Source: an uncultured Clostridia bacterium (GTDB lineage Bacteria; Bacillota; Clostridia; Oscillospirales; Acutalibacteraceae). From it: a stretch of DNA of 33,624 bases. Location: NCBI GenBank assembly GCA_937901145.1, contig CALCHE010000159.1:1-33624 (forward strand). Reading direction: 5' to 3'. The position numbers and the translations under genes are program-made. Below, piece by piece: positions 13,997-20,245 of this stretch (positions within the stretch are counted from its first letter, which is position 1; every line of letters begins with the position of its first letter). The notes beneath the pieces were generated by a model that was given only the letters and a program-made list of their open reading frames with translations, searched no databases and was not told where the DNA came from.

Positions 13997-14752
13997 ATGA
14001 AAAACTATCTCATTTATCCCTGCAGGACTATGAGAATCACTCAGAGCTACACAGGAAAAACCTCACATCTGCCCCACACTACGGGTACACCGAAGGATTT
14101 CCCCATCGACGAAGGCTGCAGCGACACAGGCAGAGACTACATCTACTGTCCCTGTGATGTTATGAAAATCAAGCGTATTTACGGCGTAGGTACGGGCGGT
14201 ACTAATACTATCTGGCTCGAGAGTACCGAGAAGGTTCTCTTCGCTGACGGTACGAAGGGATACTGCACACTTCTCATCACCCATCCCGATGATGCTGACC
14301 TTAAGAATCTTAAACCGGGACAGGTATTCACCCGTAAACAGAGAATCTGCCGTGAGGGTAAGGACGGTGCTACTGCTTATCACCTTCACATCTCTGCCGG
14401 TAAGGGTAAATTCACGGGCAACGGATGGACGAAAAACAGCAAGGGTAAATATGTGCTTACCACTACAGGAGGTACATTCAGACCTGAGGAGCTTTTCTAT
14501 ATCGATGAGAGCTTCACTGACATTCTCAGCACCAAGGGCCTTTCCTTCAAGAAAATGCCTACATACACCACAGGTACCTACAAGGTCAATACGGCAGTTC
14601 TCAATGTAAGAAAAAGCGCAGATGCCGATGCCGAAAAGGTTGGTACCGTGCTTCTCGGTCAGAAGCTCACCGTGGATAAAATCAAGGGTGATTGGGGCAG
14701 AATCGGTAAATACCGCTGGGTATGTCTTGATTACTGTAAGAAGGTGAAATGA
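13997..14752 (+). CDS. Phage-type endolysin: M23-like metallopeptidase with SH3b domain
   Basis: 251 aa. Residues ~20-135 show LytM/M23 zinc-peptidase signatures: SHLPH (23-27), DFPID (34-38) in the place of the HxGxD motif, and HLHIS (129-133) for the HxH motif. The C-terminal ~60 residues (YKVNTAVLNVRKSADADAEK..VGTVLLGQKLTVDKI..) are an SH3b wall-binding domain. Together these fit a peptidoglycan endopeptidase used in host lysis. The ATG at 13997 has a GAAAGGAGAAACATTT site; the open frame upstream runs through the terminator hairpin and is not coding. Its stop overlaps the next gene's start (ATGA). No structural phage genes are nearby, so this is a remnant or a domesticated lysis module. 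Confidence 0.8.
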   Translation: MKNYLIYPCRTMRITQSYTGKTSHLPHTTGTPKDFPIDEGCSDTGRDYIYCPCDVMKIKRIYGVGTGGTNTIWLESTEKVLFADGTKGYCTLLITHPDDADLKNLKPGQVFTRKQRICREGKDGATAYHLHISAGKGKFTGNGWTKNSKGKYVLTTTGGTFRPEELFYIDESFTDILSTKGLSFKKMPTYTTGTYKVNTAVLNVRKSADADAEKVGTVLLGQKLTVDKIKGDWGRIGKYRWVCLDYCKKVK

Positions 14753-15069
14753 TGAGTGTGAATGAAATCTCTTCGCTGATTCTCAAATGGGCGATACCGT
14801 TCATTCTCGGAGTAATCGCAACTGCCATCCCGGCGTTCTTCTTAAATCTCAGACTTATCAAGAATGGTCTGCAGTGTCTGCTCAGAATAAAGATAATTGA
14901 GACCCACGATAAGTACATAGAAAGAAAGCATTGCCCGATTGCTATAAAAGAATCGACGGTAAGGCTCTATAAGGCTTATCATGCTCTTAAAGGTAATGAT
15001 GTAGCAACAGCACTTTACAAAGAAATAATGGATCTGCCGACAGAACCGCCGGTAGATACTGAAAATTAA
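14749..15069 (+). CDS. Small phage-type membrane protein (holin-like)
   Basis: 106 aa, one N-terminal membrane helix (about residues 9-32, LILKWAIPFILGVIATAIPAF). A cytoplasmic region with NGLQCLLRIKIIETHDKYIE and a conserved-looking YKAYHALKGN..ATALYKEI..LP segment follows. Short proteins with this layout are common in the lysis region of Firmicutes phages. The first ATG overlaps the endolysin stop by four bases (translational coupling); the next ATG at 14752 is an alternative. Exact role unknown; holin partner is the likeliest guess. Confidence 0.6.
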   Translation: MMSVNEISSLILKWAIPFILGVIATAIPAFFLNLRLIKNGLQCLLRIKIIETHDKYIERKHCPIAIKESTVRLYKAYHALKGNDVATALYKEIMDLPTEPPVDTEN

Positions 15070-15095
15070 AATATTAAAGAAAGAAGGAATTAATT

Positions 15096-15668
15096 ATGAA
15101 ACAGTACATCGGTACAAAAATCATCAAAGCAAAGCCTATGACAAGAGGGGAGTATAACACCTTAAGAGGTTGGAAAATCCCTGAAAATGAAAATCCCGAC
15201 GATGCAGGTTATCTCGTTGAGTATTCCGACGGCTATATCTCCTGGTCACCCGAAAAGCAGTTCGATGAAGCCTACCGCCGTTGTGATAACCTCACCTTCG
15301 GTCTTGCTATTGAAGCACTTAAGAAGGGTATGAAGGTTGCGAGAAAAGGCTGGAACGGTAAGAAGCAGTACTGTGAGCTTGCTTCAAACATCAGTTATGT
15401 AAACGCAGAAAAGAAAGAAATTAACTGCGAGCACGAAGCTATCGGAAATAAAGCCATCGCTTTCGTGGGCACTTCGGGTGTTCAGATGGGCTGGCTCGCA
15501 AGTCAGGCAGATATGCTTGCTGAAGACTGGTGCATCGTTTATCCTGAATGCCGTTGCAGTGCCTGTAAGCACTCTCGCAAGGTAGAGGATGCAGAGTATG
15601 ACAAAACATACGAGTGCACCGCAGAACATTACGACCTCGAAGCGTACACCTGCTTTGAAGAAAAATAA
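15096..15668 (+). CDS. Tad2/DUF2829-domain protein with Cys-rich C-terminus
   Basis: 190 aa, three parts. Residues 1-63: a domain with PMTRGEY and YLVEYSDGYISWSPEKQFDEAY, seen as a companion module in phage proteins. Residues 65-150: a DUF2829 (Thoeris anti-defence 2, Tad2) domain with the diagnostic LTFGLAIEALKKGMKVARKG, WNGK and WLASQADMLAEDW stretches. Characterised Tad2 proteins bind and sequester the cyclic ADP-ribose-type signal of the Thoeris defence system. Residues 152-190: five Cys (152, 154, 157, 174, 186) plus His159 and His178, a possible zinc-binding knuckle. Ribosome site AGAAAGAAGGAATTAATT, ATG at 15096. It sits inside the lysis operon. The domain call rests on remembered family motifs. 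Confidence 0.8.
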   Translation: MKQYIGTKIIKAKPMTRGEYNTLRGWKIPENENPDDAGYLVEYSDGYISWSPEKQFDEAYRRCDNLTFGLAIEALKKGMKVARKGWNGKKQYCELASNISYVNAEKKEINCEHEAIGNKAIAFVGTSGVQMGWLASQADMLAEDWCIVYPECRCSACKHSRKVEDAEYDKTYECTAEHYDLEAYTCFEEK

Positions 15669-15689
15669 TTAAAAGAAAGGAAAATCATT

Positions 15690-16133
15690 ATGAAAAGCAT
15701 TGATTTAACAGCTATTATCCAGGCGTTTATTCTCCTTATCTCATCCGTCATCACCGTTTACATCCTCCCGAAGGTCAAGTTATATCTTACCGAAAAGCTC
15801 TCAGCTGAGCAGAGGGAAAATCTTAAAAAGTGGGTAAGAGTGGCCGTTGCCGCTGCCGAACAGCTCTACGGCAGTAAGAAGGGACAGGAAAAGAAACAGT
15901 ACGTTATCAATTTCCTGCACTCTAAAGGTATCGTGTTTGATGCTGATGAAGTGACCGCCCTTATTGAAAGTGAAGTATATAAATTAACCCAGGGCAGCGG
16001 ATATTTTGTCGCTGTGCCTGAAGGTGATACGGGAACTGAAGTCTGCGACTATGGTACATATCTTGATAAATACTGTGGTGACGGAACTGTTCCTACAGAG
16101 GACAGCGAACCTCCCGTTCCTGATGAAAAATGA
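15690..16133 (+). CDS. Phage holin, LLH family
   Basis: 147 aa. One N-terminal membrane helix (residues ~7-28) is followed by a helical cytoplasmic part with RENLKKWVRVAVAAAEQLYG and KKQYVINFLHSKGI, the recognisable core of LLH-type holins. The Asp/Glu/Pro-rich tail is specific to this copy. Holins open the membrane so that the endolysin reaches the wall. Start ATG at 15690 after AAAGGAAAATCATT, 21 bases after the Tad2-like gene. It ends the operon; a terminator stands 60 bases downstream. Confidence 0.85.
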   Translation: MKSIDLTAIIQAFILLISSVITVYILPKVKLYLTEKLSAEQRENLKKWVRVAVAAAEQLYGSKKGQEKKQYVINFLHSKGIVFDADEVTALIESEVYKLTQGSGYFVAVPEGDTGTEVCDYGTYLDKYCGDGTVPTEDSEPPVPDEK

Positions 16134-16193
16134 ATACACCTATAATTTTTTAAAGTGTATAAAATTGAGTTAGAATAAAAATAAGTGTATTTT

Positions 16194-16219
16194 GAGGGCT
16201 TGTAAAAGCCCTCGTTTTT
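16194..16219 (+). terminator. Terminator of the lysis operon
   Basis: GAGGGCTT-gtaa-AAGCCCTC followed by GTTTTT. Confidence 0.85.
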
Positions 16220-16330
16220 ATTATTATAGAGCTATTATTTCAAAAGAGTGTTACCTTTTTTATGAAAAATACACTATGAGTAGGAAGGAATTTCGCCGCC
16301 TTTCGAAAATCATAAACAAGGAGATCTGAA

Positions 16331-16510
16331 ATGAAAATTTACAAAGAAACTGAAATAAAATACCCACTGTATATAACCGTTCTTGATAACGGCGTAACTC
16401 TGACAGTGTTTGACGGACATGCAGAGGGGAGCGACGGGAATTTATATAAATGCGTGACAAGAGAAACCCGGGAAGGCGAAGCAGAGGTTATAGGATGGAG
16501 GAAATGCTGA
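16331..16510 (+). CDS. 59-aa orphan protein, paralogue of the gene at 20246
   Basis: 59 codons after AAGGAGATCTGAA. The first ~36 residues (IYKETEIKYPLYITVL, then NGVTLTVFDGH, EGSDG) match the 62-aa product at 20246-20434 closely. Both end near a (V/L)GW motif, and both have the same GGAGA-TCTGAA ribosome region. No Cys motif, signal or membrane helix; the predicted fold is a small beta structure. Function not recognised. A GTGTTACCTTTTTT run lies 70-85 bases upstream of the ATG (16248-16261); a similar GTGTTAC-T8 lies between the sigma and anti-sigma genes at ~17160. This may be a shared regulatory motif. Confidence 0.65.
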   Translation: MKIYKETEIKYPLYITVLDNGVTLTVFDGHAEGSDGNLYKCVTRETREGEAEVIGWRKC

Positions 16511-16535
16511 TTCGGTAAAAGTTATACGATAAAAT

Positions 16536-16565
16536 TTGACATTATCTTACATTTCATTGTATAAT
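16536..16565 (+). promoter_or_regulatory. Promoter of the sigma-factor operon
   Basis: TTGACA (16536-16541), 18 bases, TATAAT (16560-16565); start codon at 16608. Confidence 0.7.
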
Positions 16566-16607
16566 TGCGAAAGTGTTTAAAACCTTAATTAGGAAGGGGG
16601 ATGTACA

Positions 16608-17153
16608 TTGGATATATCTGATAATTCAAAACTCGAGTTGTGTAAGAGCTTATGGCTCGCCAATGAGCCGAGACTCAGAAAACTATGTACATATAAACTG
16701 AGCAGTCATCCTGATGAAGTGGACGATATTCTCGCTGAGACAGCGCTGATTCTGTGGACGACCATTCTTGAAGGGACAGAAATAGAATATCCTACTACAT
16801 GGCTTTATGCCGTAACTAAAAATCTTATCAAGAAAAAATATACGGAAATCAATAAAGAGAAGGAACGAAGAGTTTCTTACGATGAAGAAGCGGAATTATA
16901 CCTTTTGCCTGTCGGATATGATATGGACAGACCTATCCTGAATGATAAACTTATCAGCGAGTTTTCGGAAGAAATCGACTTTTTATTAAAGCCTGATGAA
17001 ATACAGTTTTATCAGTATGTGTATGACGATAATCTGAAAATGAAAGAGATAGCCAAATTGTTATCTTCCACGGAAACAGCGGTAAAACAGAAAAATTATC
17101 GTTTGACAAGGAAGATAAAAAAGTTGATGGAAAAATATTTGGAAAATCATTAA
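16608..17153 (+). CDS. ECF-type RNA polymerase sigma factor
   Basis: 181 aa. Region 2 spans about residues 10-80 (CTYKLSSHPDEVDDILAETALILW, then YPTTWLYAVTKNLIKKKY, the typical sigma2 C-terminal helix). Region 4 spans about 125-176 (FYQYVYDDNLKMKEIAKLL, then TAVKQKNYRLTRKIKKL, a helix-turn-helix). A TTG at 16608 is the start, seven bases after AGGAAGGGGG; the nearby ATG at 16601 is out of frame and stops at once. It is followed by its likely anti-sigma gene. Codon use is more AT-rich than in flanking genes, suggesting acquisition. Confidence 0.85.
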   Translation: MDISDNSKLELCKSLWLANEPRLRKLCTYKLSSHPDEVDDILAETALILWTTILEGTEIEYPTTWLYAVTKNLIKKKYTEINKEKERRVSYDEEAELYLLPVGYDMDRPILNDKLISEFSEEIDFLLKPDEIQFYQYVYDDNLKMKEIAKLLSSTETAVKQKNYRLTRKIKKLMEKYLENH

Positions 17154-17208
17154 AAATAAGTGTTACTTTTTTTTGTTTCTGTAACTAACTCTATGAAGGA
17201 GGTAAAAA

Positions 17209-17985
17209 ATGAACAGCTCGACTTTAAAAGAAATTTTAAAAGTGAAGGATTTAAGCTTTTCAAAGGAAGAAATAGAAAGCATTATGGATGAAGAGCTTGA
17301 AAAATCTCCTGAAGAAATGGATGCTGAGCTCATTGATATGTGTCTTGACATTTTAACGGGAGCCCAAGAGAGAAAGGCAGATGAAAATATATCTGATTCG
17401 TCTGCAAAACCAAATAAAAAAGTAAAAACTATAAAATTTAAGAAAGGAATGTTAGTAGCTGCAATTATTACACTGCTTATAACGATTGCTATTCCTGTAG
17501 GTGCAAAAATCTTTGATATCGATGTTCCTGAAAGTATGCTTAAGGTATATGAGGAGTATTTCCACCTTGATATGGGATCCGATTATACAGAAGATTTAAA
17601 CTCTTTGTTAGCTGAGAATGACTTAAAGGACACTGTGCTGCCTAAGTTTTTATTTGCCGATGATTGTGAGATAATTGATTTCGAAACTTTTAAAGAAGAG
17701 GATGCTATACAAGTTGATTTTAAATATGCTGATGAAAAGAAAAATCTGAATGGAGCGGTTTCCATAAAGGATCTGAATATGCATCCTGACTTTTTCGCTG
17801 GTGAAACTTTAGTTGATCGTCAATATGAAGGAGCTAAAGAGATTACAGTTAACGGAATAAACGTGGTAGTTTTCAATGAAGGTAACGAAACATATATAAC
17901 ATATTCTGTTAACCAGATAGAGTATGTTATTATGTTGTATGGTGTAACTATCGAACAAGCCCTTGAAATTGCAGGTACTTTATAA
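17209..17985 (+). CDS. Membrane anti-sigma factor-like protein (DUF4367-like)
   Basis: 258 aa. A cytoplasmic acidic N-terminal part (1-75) comes first. One membrane helix (80-98, GMLVAAIITLLITIAIPVGA) follows, then an extracellular domain. That domain's end (KEITVNGINVVVFNEGNETYITYSVNQ...) resembles DUF4367, often found in sigma-factor operons. It probably holds the ECF sigma at the membrane and releases it on an outside signal. Ribosome site GAAGGAGGTAAAAA. 55 bases after the sigma gene and 5 before a secreted protein. The anti-sigma role is inferred from layout and gene order. Confidence 0.7.
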   Translation: MNSSTLKEILKVKDLSFSKEEIESIMDEELEKSPEEMDAELIDMCLDILTGAQERKADENISDSSAKPNKKVKTIKFKKGMLVAAIITLLITIAIPVGAKIFDIDVPESMLKVYEEYFHLDMGSDYTEDLNSLLAENDLKDTVLPKFLFADDCEIIDFETFKEEDAIQVDFKYADEKKNLNGAVSIKDLNMHPDFFAGETLVDRQYEGAKEITVNGINVVVFNEGNETYITYSVNQIEYVIMLYGVTIEQALEIAGTL

Positions 17986-17990
17986 ATATT

Positions 17991-18503
17991 ATGAAAAAAT
18001 TGCTTAAAGTATTGTTGGTTGTGGTTTTGTGCATTACTTCAGCACAGCCTATGAATTCATTTGCTGTCTCTGGAGAAAAAATTCAATGGTTCAATGTTGA
18101 GTTTTCAGATGCACGGGTTCAGGAAATACTTGGTTTAAATTCACCGAATGATGTTTCAGAAAGAGCAACAGGATTGATCAATTCTTATAATATTGCCATA
18201 GCAAAAAACAGTACCAATAGCACTTACATTGATATGGTTGCTAAAATGGTTTGTGATATGGATGTTGTAAAGTGCGGATTTAAAAAGATTGTTCTTCAGA
18301 AAAGACCTTCTACAAGTTCTTCCTGGACAAATGCTCTTACTCTTGATGATTTGTATCGTGACAGCTTTTCTCATACTGTCGGAAAAACATTTGCAGTACC
18401 TTCAGGTTATCAATACCGTGTAGTGTGTACCTTCTATGCAAAGAAAAGCCTTCTGGTTACGCAGAAAATAGAACATACATCAAATTATGTTTCATTTTGG
18501 TAA
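17991..18503 (+). CDS. Secreted protein of unknown function (DUF6147-like)
   Basis: 170 aa with a clear signal peptide (MKKLLKVLLVVVLCITSAQP.., predicted cut after NSFA, residue 25). The mature part contains RATGLINSYNIAIAKNSTN and VKCGFKKIVLQKRPSTSSSW, then a C-terminal YRVVCTFYAKK segment. This pattern resembles small secreted clostridial proteins of the DUF6147 kind (from memory). It lies five bases after the anti-sigma gene, so it is co-expressed and may be the product or signal of this sigma system. No catalytic motif. Confidence 0.65.
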   Translation: MKKLLKVLLVVVLCITSAQPMNSFAVSGEKIQWFNVEFSDARVQEILGLNSPNDVSERATGLINSYNIAIAKNSTNSTYIDMVAKMVCDMDVVKCGFKKIVLQKRPSTSSSWTNALTLDDLYRDSFSHTVGKTFAVPSGYQYRVVCTFYAKKSLLVTQKIEHTSNYVSFW

Positions 18504-18518
18504 ATGTTGATAAGAAAG

Positions 18519-18547
18519 CTCACCGATTCGCTTCGGTGAGTTTTTTT
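18519..18547 (+). terminator. Terminator of the sigma operon
   Basis: CTCACCGA-ttcgct-TCGGTGAG followed by TTTTTTT. Confidence 0.9.
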
Positions 18548-18635
18548 AATAGTCAAATACAAGTCAACTATATTATAAACTCTTGATTTTATAAGGATTT
18601 CAAGTGTGTTAATTCTTTTTCCGATTCTGAAGAAC

Positions 18636-18663
18636 GGGGGTTCGAATCCCTTCGTGCGGGCCA
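18636..18663 (+). repeat. tRNA 3'-end-like fragment (R1)
   Basis: GGGGG-TTCGAAT-CCCTT is a plausible T-arm. It is followed by CGTGCGG (acceptor strand), discriminator G and CCA at 18661-18663. No matching CCGCACG acceptor strand exists in the preceding ~110 bases, and no D-arm is present, so it is not a full tRNA gene. It looks like the right half of the stem-loop elements found at 18718 and 19395, or an attachment-site copy of a tRNA 3' end. The 458 bases between the sigma operon and the next gene (18504-18961) consist of this element, two terminators, one complete element and a promoter. Confidence 0.6.
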
Positions 18664-18668
18664 AAATA

Positions 18669-18700
18669 AAACGGTACCTTTAGGTGCCGTTTTTGTTTTT
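18669..18700 (+). terminator. Terminator T1 (GGTACC/GGTGCC type)
   Basis: AAACGGTACC-ttta-GGTGCCGTTT, then TTGTTTTTT. Same core as T2, T3 and T4 further along. Confidence 0.85.
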
Positions 18701-18717
18701 TTCGTTATGAATTGAAC

Positions 18718-18826
18718 AGGATTCGAAGTAGGAGCGGTAGTGAATGACAGTCCGGTGGACTGTCAGAGCCGCGAATGACCGAAGCCGCGCAGTTCGCGGC
18801 AAGAGTCGAATCCTAGTTCCGCAGCC
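18718..18826. repeat. Cassette-boundary stem-loop element U2 (complete, tRNA-mimic)
   Basis: Outer arms AGGATTCGA (18718-18726) and TCGAATCCT (18806-18814) pair perfectly. Inside are GACAGTCC-ggt-GGACTGTC (18746-18764) and GCCGCG-cagtt-CGCGGC (18784-18800). The right end runs on to AGTTCCGCAGCCA (18814-18826). The fold is a branched, tRNA-like shape ending in CCA. Homologous pieces occur at 18636, 19395 and 20101. Confidence 0.65.
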
Positions 18827-18851
18827 AAAGGTACCTTTCAGGTGCCTTTTT
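18827..18851 (+). terminator. Terminator T2 (GGTACC/GGTGCC type)
   Basis: AAAGGTACC-tttca-GGTGCCTTT then TTC. It follows U2's CCA with no gap. Confidence 0.75.
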
Positions 18852-18867
18852 CTTTTTTTGTTTTATA

Positions 18868-18896
18868 TTGTAATTTTGCATTAAGGGTGATATAAT
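18868..18896 (+). promoter_or_regulatory. Cassette 1 promoter
   Basis: TTGTAA (18868-18873), 17 bases, TATAAT (18891-18896). The stretch GTGATATAATCAACTCGACAA is nearly identical to the cassette 2 promoter at 19716-19744. Confidence 0.75.
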
Positions 18897-18961
18897 CAAC
18901 TCGACAAACTTGAATTTGTCTAAATGACTAACAAATATAACTATACTTAGGAGGGCAAATT

Positions 18962-19285
18962 ATGTTTTCTTTATTCGCAAAAAAAGCTATGAACGAGGAA
19001 GCGGCCAAGTCCTTTTGGATGTGGTTTGCCGAAAAGGAGGAATGGGTAATCAACTGCATTGCCAACCATGATTCGGCATTTGTGTGGGCAATTGATGAAA
19101 GATTAAAGCCAGTGTTTCCGTATTTTAAAGGTGAACTTGAATTTCAACTGGGTTATAACGATGGTGTTGGCGAGTTTTTCTTCTTTCACTTTGGCAATAA
19201 AGAGCTTGTCCGTGACGGAGATACTCTTGGAAAAATGATGCCCGCTGAAATTGCAAAGAACTGGAAGTTCATCCTCGATAAATAA
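18962..19285 (+). CDS. Cassette 1 protein, 107 aa, unknown function
   Basis: Soluble 107-aa protein rich in Trp and Phe (SFWMWFAEKEEWVINCI, then DERLKPVFPYFKGELEFQLG, GEFFFFHFGN, and LGKMMPAEIAKNWKF). No signal, membrane helix or known catalytic motif; a small alpha/beta fold is likely. Ribosome site TAGGAGGGCAAATT, ATG at 18962. It has its own promoter and terminator. Its flanks match those of the unrelated gene at 19784, which makes it a cassette. I recall similar small proteins in other gut Clostridia but cannot name a family. Confidence 0.65.
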   Translation: MFSLFAKKAMNEEAAKSFWMWFAEKEEWVINCIANHDSAFVWAIDERLKPVFPYFKGELEFQLGYNDGVGEFFFFHFGNKELVRDGDTLGKMMPAEIAKNWKFILDK

Positions 19286-19340
19286 ATCGCCAAATTCCAA
19301 TTTATCAACTTGTTGCTAAATTGAGCTGTAAACACAAAAA

Positions 19341-19377
19341 ATAATAACGGTGCCGAAAGGTGCCGTTATTATTTTTT
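19341..19377 (+). terminator. Cassette 1 terminator T3
   Basis: ATAATAACGGTGCC-gaaa-GGTGCCGTTATTAT (14 pairs, two G-U) then TTTTT. The sequence before it (TGTAAACACAAAAAATA) is shared with cassette 2. Confidence 0.9.
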
Positions 19378-19394
19378 CGTTAGAATAAACCGAA

Positions 19395-19504
19395 GGGATT
19401 CGAACAAGGAGGGAGCAAACGGCGTTTGCGGAAGAAAACAGTCCAGTGGACTGTTTTCGCCGACGTGGCAACGAGCGCAGCGAGGCGATAGTGCGGTAGC
19501 ACGG
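19395..19504. repeat. Cassette-boundary element U3 (left half, truncated)
   Basis: It starts GGGATTCGAAC (19395-19405), the reverse complement of the GTTCGAATCCC in R1. Inside are GCAAAC-ggc-GTTTGC (19415-19429) and GAAAACAGTCC-agt-GGACTGTTTTC (19434-19458). The latter shares its CAGTCC.GTGGACTG core with U2. The expected right arm TTCGAATCCC and CCA are missing; the sequence runs instead into GGGACAAAAATCGACTTG and the palindrome array. Confidence 0.6.
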
Positions 19505-19505
19505 G

Positions 19506-19692
19506 ACAAAAATCGACTTGTTTTGACAAGTAGATTTTTCATTTATGTCCGCAGGACATAACTTCATTCAGCGGCATTTATGACGATGGCTTCATTACGG
19601 TCTTTAGCCGTACTTCATTTTTCGGACATAAACGAATGAAGTTGCCTTACGGCAAATGAAGTGCCGACACAATGAAGTTGCCCTTCGGGCAA
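19506..19692. repeat. Array of short palindromes spaced by ATGAAGT / CTTCATT
   Basis: Hairpins in order: AAAAATC..GATTTTT enclosing ACTTG-ttttga-CAAGT (19508-19539); TTATGTCC-gca-GGACATAA (19543-19561); TACGG..CCGTA between CTTCAT copies (19590-19618); TTGCC-ttac-GGCAA between AATGAAG copies (19635-19662); TTGCCC-ttc-GGGCAA after AATGAAG (19671-19692). There is no coding frame. With U3, this fills the 498 bases between cassettes 1 and 2. Confidence 0.6.
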
Positions 19693-19715
19693 ACGAACTG
19701 ACGAAACCGTTAGCA

Positions 19716-19744
19716 TTGCAAATTGATAGTATGTGTGATATAAT
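19716..19744 (+). promoter_or_regulatory. Cassette 2 promoter
   Basis: TTGCAA (19716-19721), 17 bases, TATAAT (19739-19744), followed by TAACTCGACAAATAAGAATTTG as in cassette 1. Confidence 0.75.
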
Positions 19745-19783
19745 TAACTCGACAAATAAGAATTTGATAAGGAGTTAGATTGT

Positions 19784-20005
19784 ATGAAAAAGTTGATTTT
19801 TGGTTGTATACTAATGCTTTGTGGAATTACTGGCGGAACCGGTTGGTTAATTGCAAGTGTATCTATCGTTCAGGCTGGAGCTTGGTCAACAATTCTAAAC
19901 GTATTTTATTTTGGCAAAACAGAATGCTATATCATTATCTTTTTCTATGCTCTTGCTATTGTTGGAGCTGTTATGGCAACCAAGGCATTAAAGGAAGACA
20001 AATAA
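19784..20005 (+). CDS. Cassette 2 protein, 73-aa two-helix membrane protein
   Basis: 73 aa with two membrane helices (about residues 4-29 and 48-67). Between them is a short segment ASVSIVQAGAWSTILNVFYF, and the charged end is KALKEDK. Ribosome site AAGGAGTTAGATTGT, ATG at 19784. Another frame at 19780 overlaps it but lacks protein-like composition. It is unrelated to the 107-aa cassette 1 product, yet shares its promoter and 3' sequences. Function unknown; small membrane proteins of this look occur in other gut Clostridia. Confidence 0.65.
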   Translation: MKKLIFGCILMLCGITGGTGWLIASVSIVQAGAWSTILNVFYFGKTECYIIIFFYALAIVGAVMATKALKEDK

Positions 20006-20056
20006 ATTCCAATTTGTTGAACTGTTGCTATTTTGACCTGTAAACACAAAAAATAT

Positions 20057-20083
20057 TAACGGTGCCGAAAGGTGCCGTTATTT
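20057..20083 (+). terminator. Cassette 2 terminator T4
   Basis: TAACGGTGCC-gaaa-GGTGCCGTTA then TTTC. Twenty-one bases on, GATTCGAAT (20102-20110) repeats the left boundary of the U elements, suggesting a fourth, degraded copy. Confidence 0.8.
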
Positions 20084-20245
20084 CTTCAATACAGTCAAAG
20101 TGATTCGAATAAACTGTAAAAAAGTATAATAAATTTATGTACAGTCGGATTAATAAATCTTGCGTTGTTACTTTCAAATTTTTTTCGGATTATATATAAG
20201 AGTGATTTCTGCTACCTTTAATAAAAAATGAGGAGAATCTGAATA

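Noticed and set aside
18586..18663. A complete tRNA gene ending in CCA
   Set aside because: The T-arm and acceptor 3' strand are good, but there is no complementary 5' acceptor strand, no D-arm and no room for a variable loop. It is kept as a tRNA-like fragment.
19780..20043. An 87-codon frame overlapping the 73-aa cassette gene
   Set aside because: The product is rich in Cys, Trp and Arg without sense. The frame at 19784 has two clean membrane helices and correct ribosome-site spacing.
18600..20110. A CRISPR array or classical integron
   Set aside because: There are no regularly spaced direct repeats with unique spacers, no cas genes, and no integrase or canonical attC core. The resemblance to attC is only in logic.
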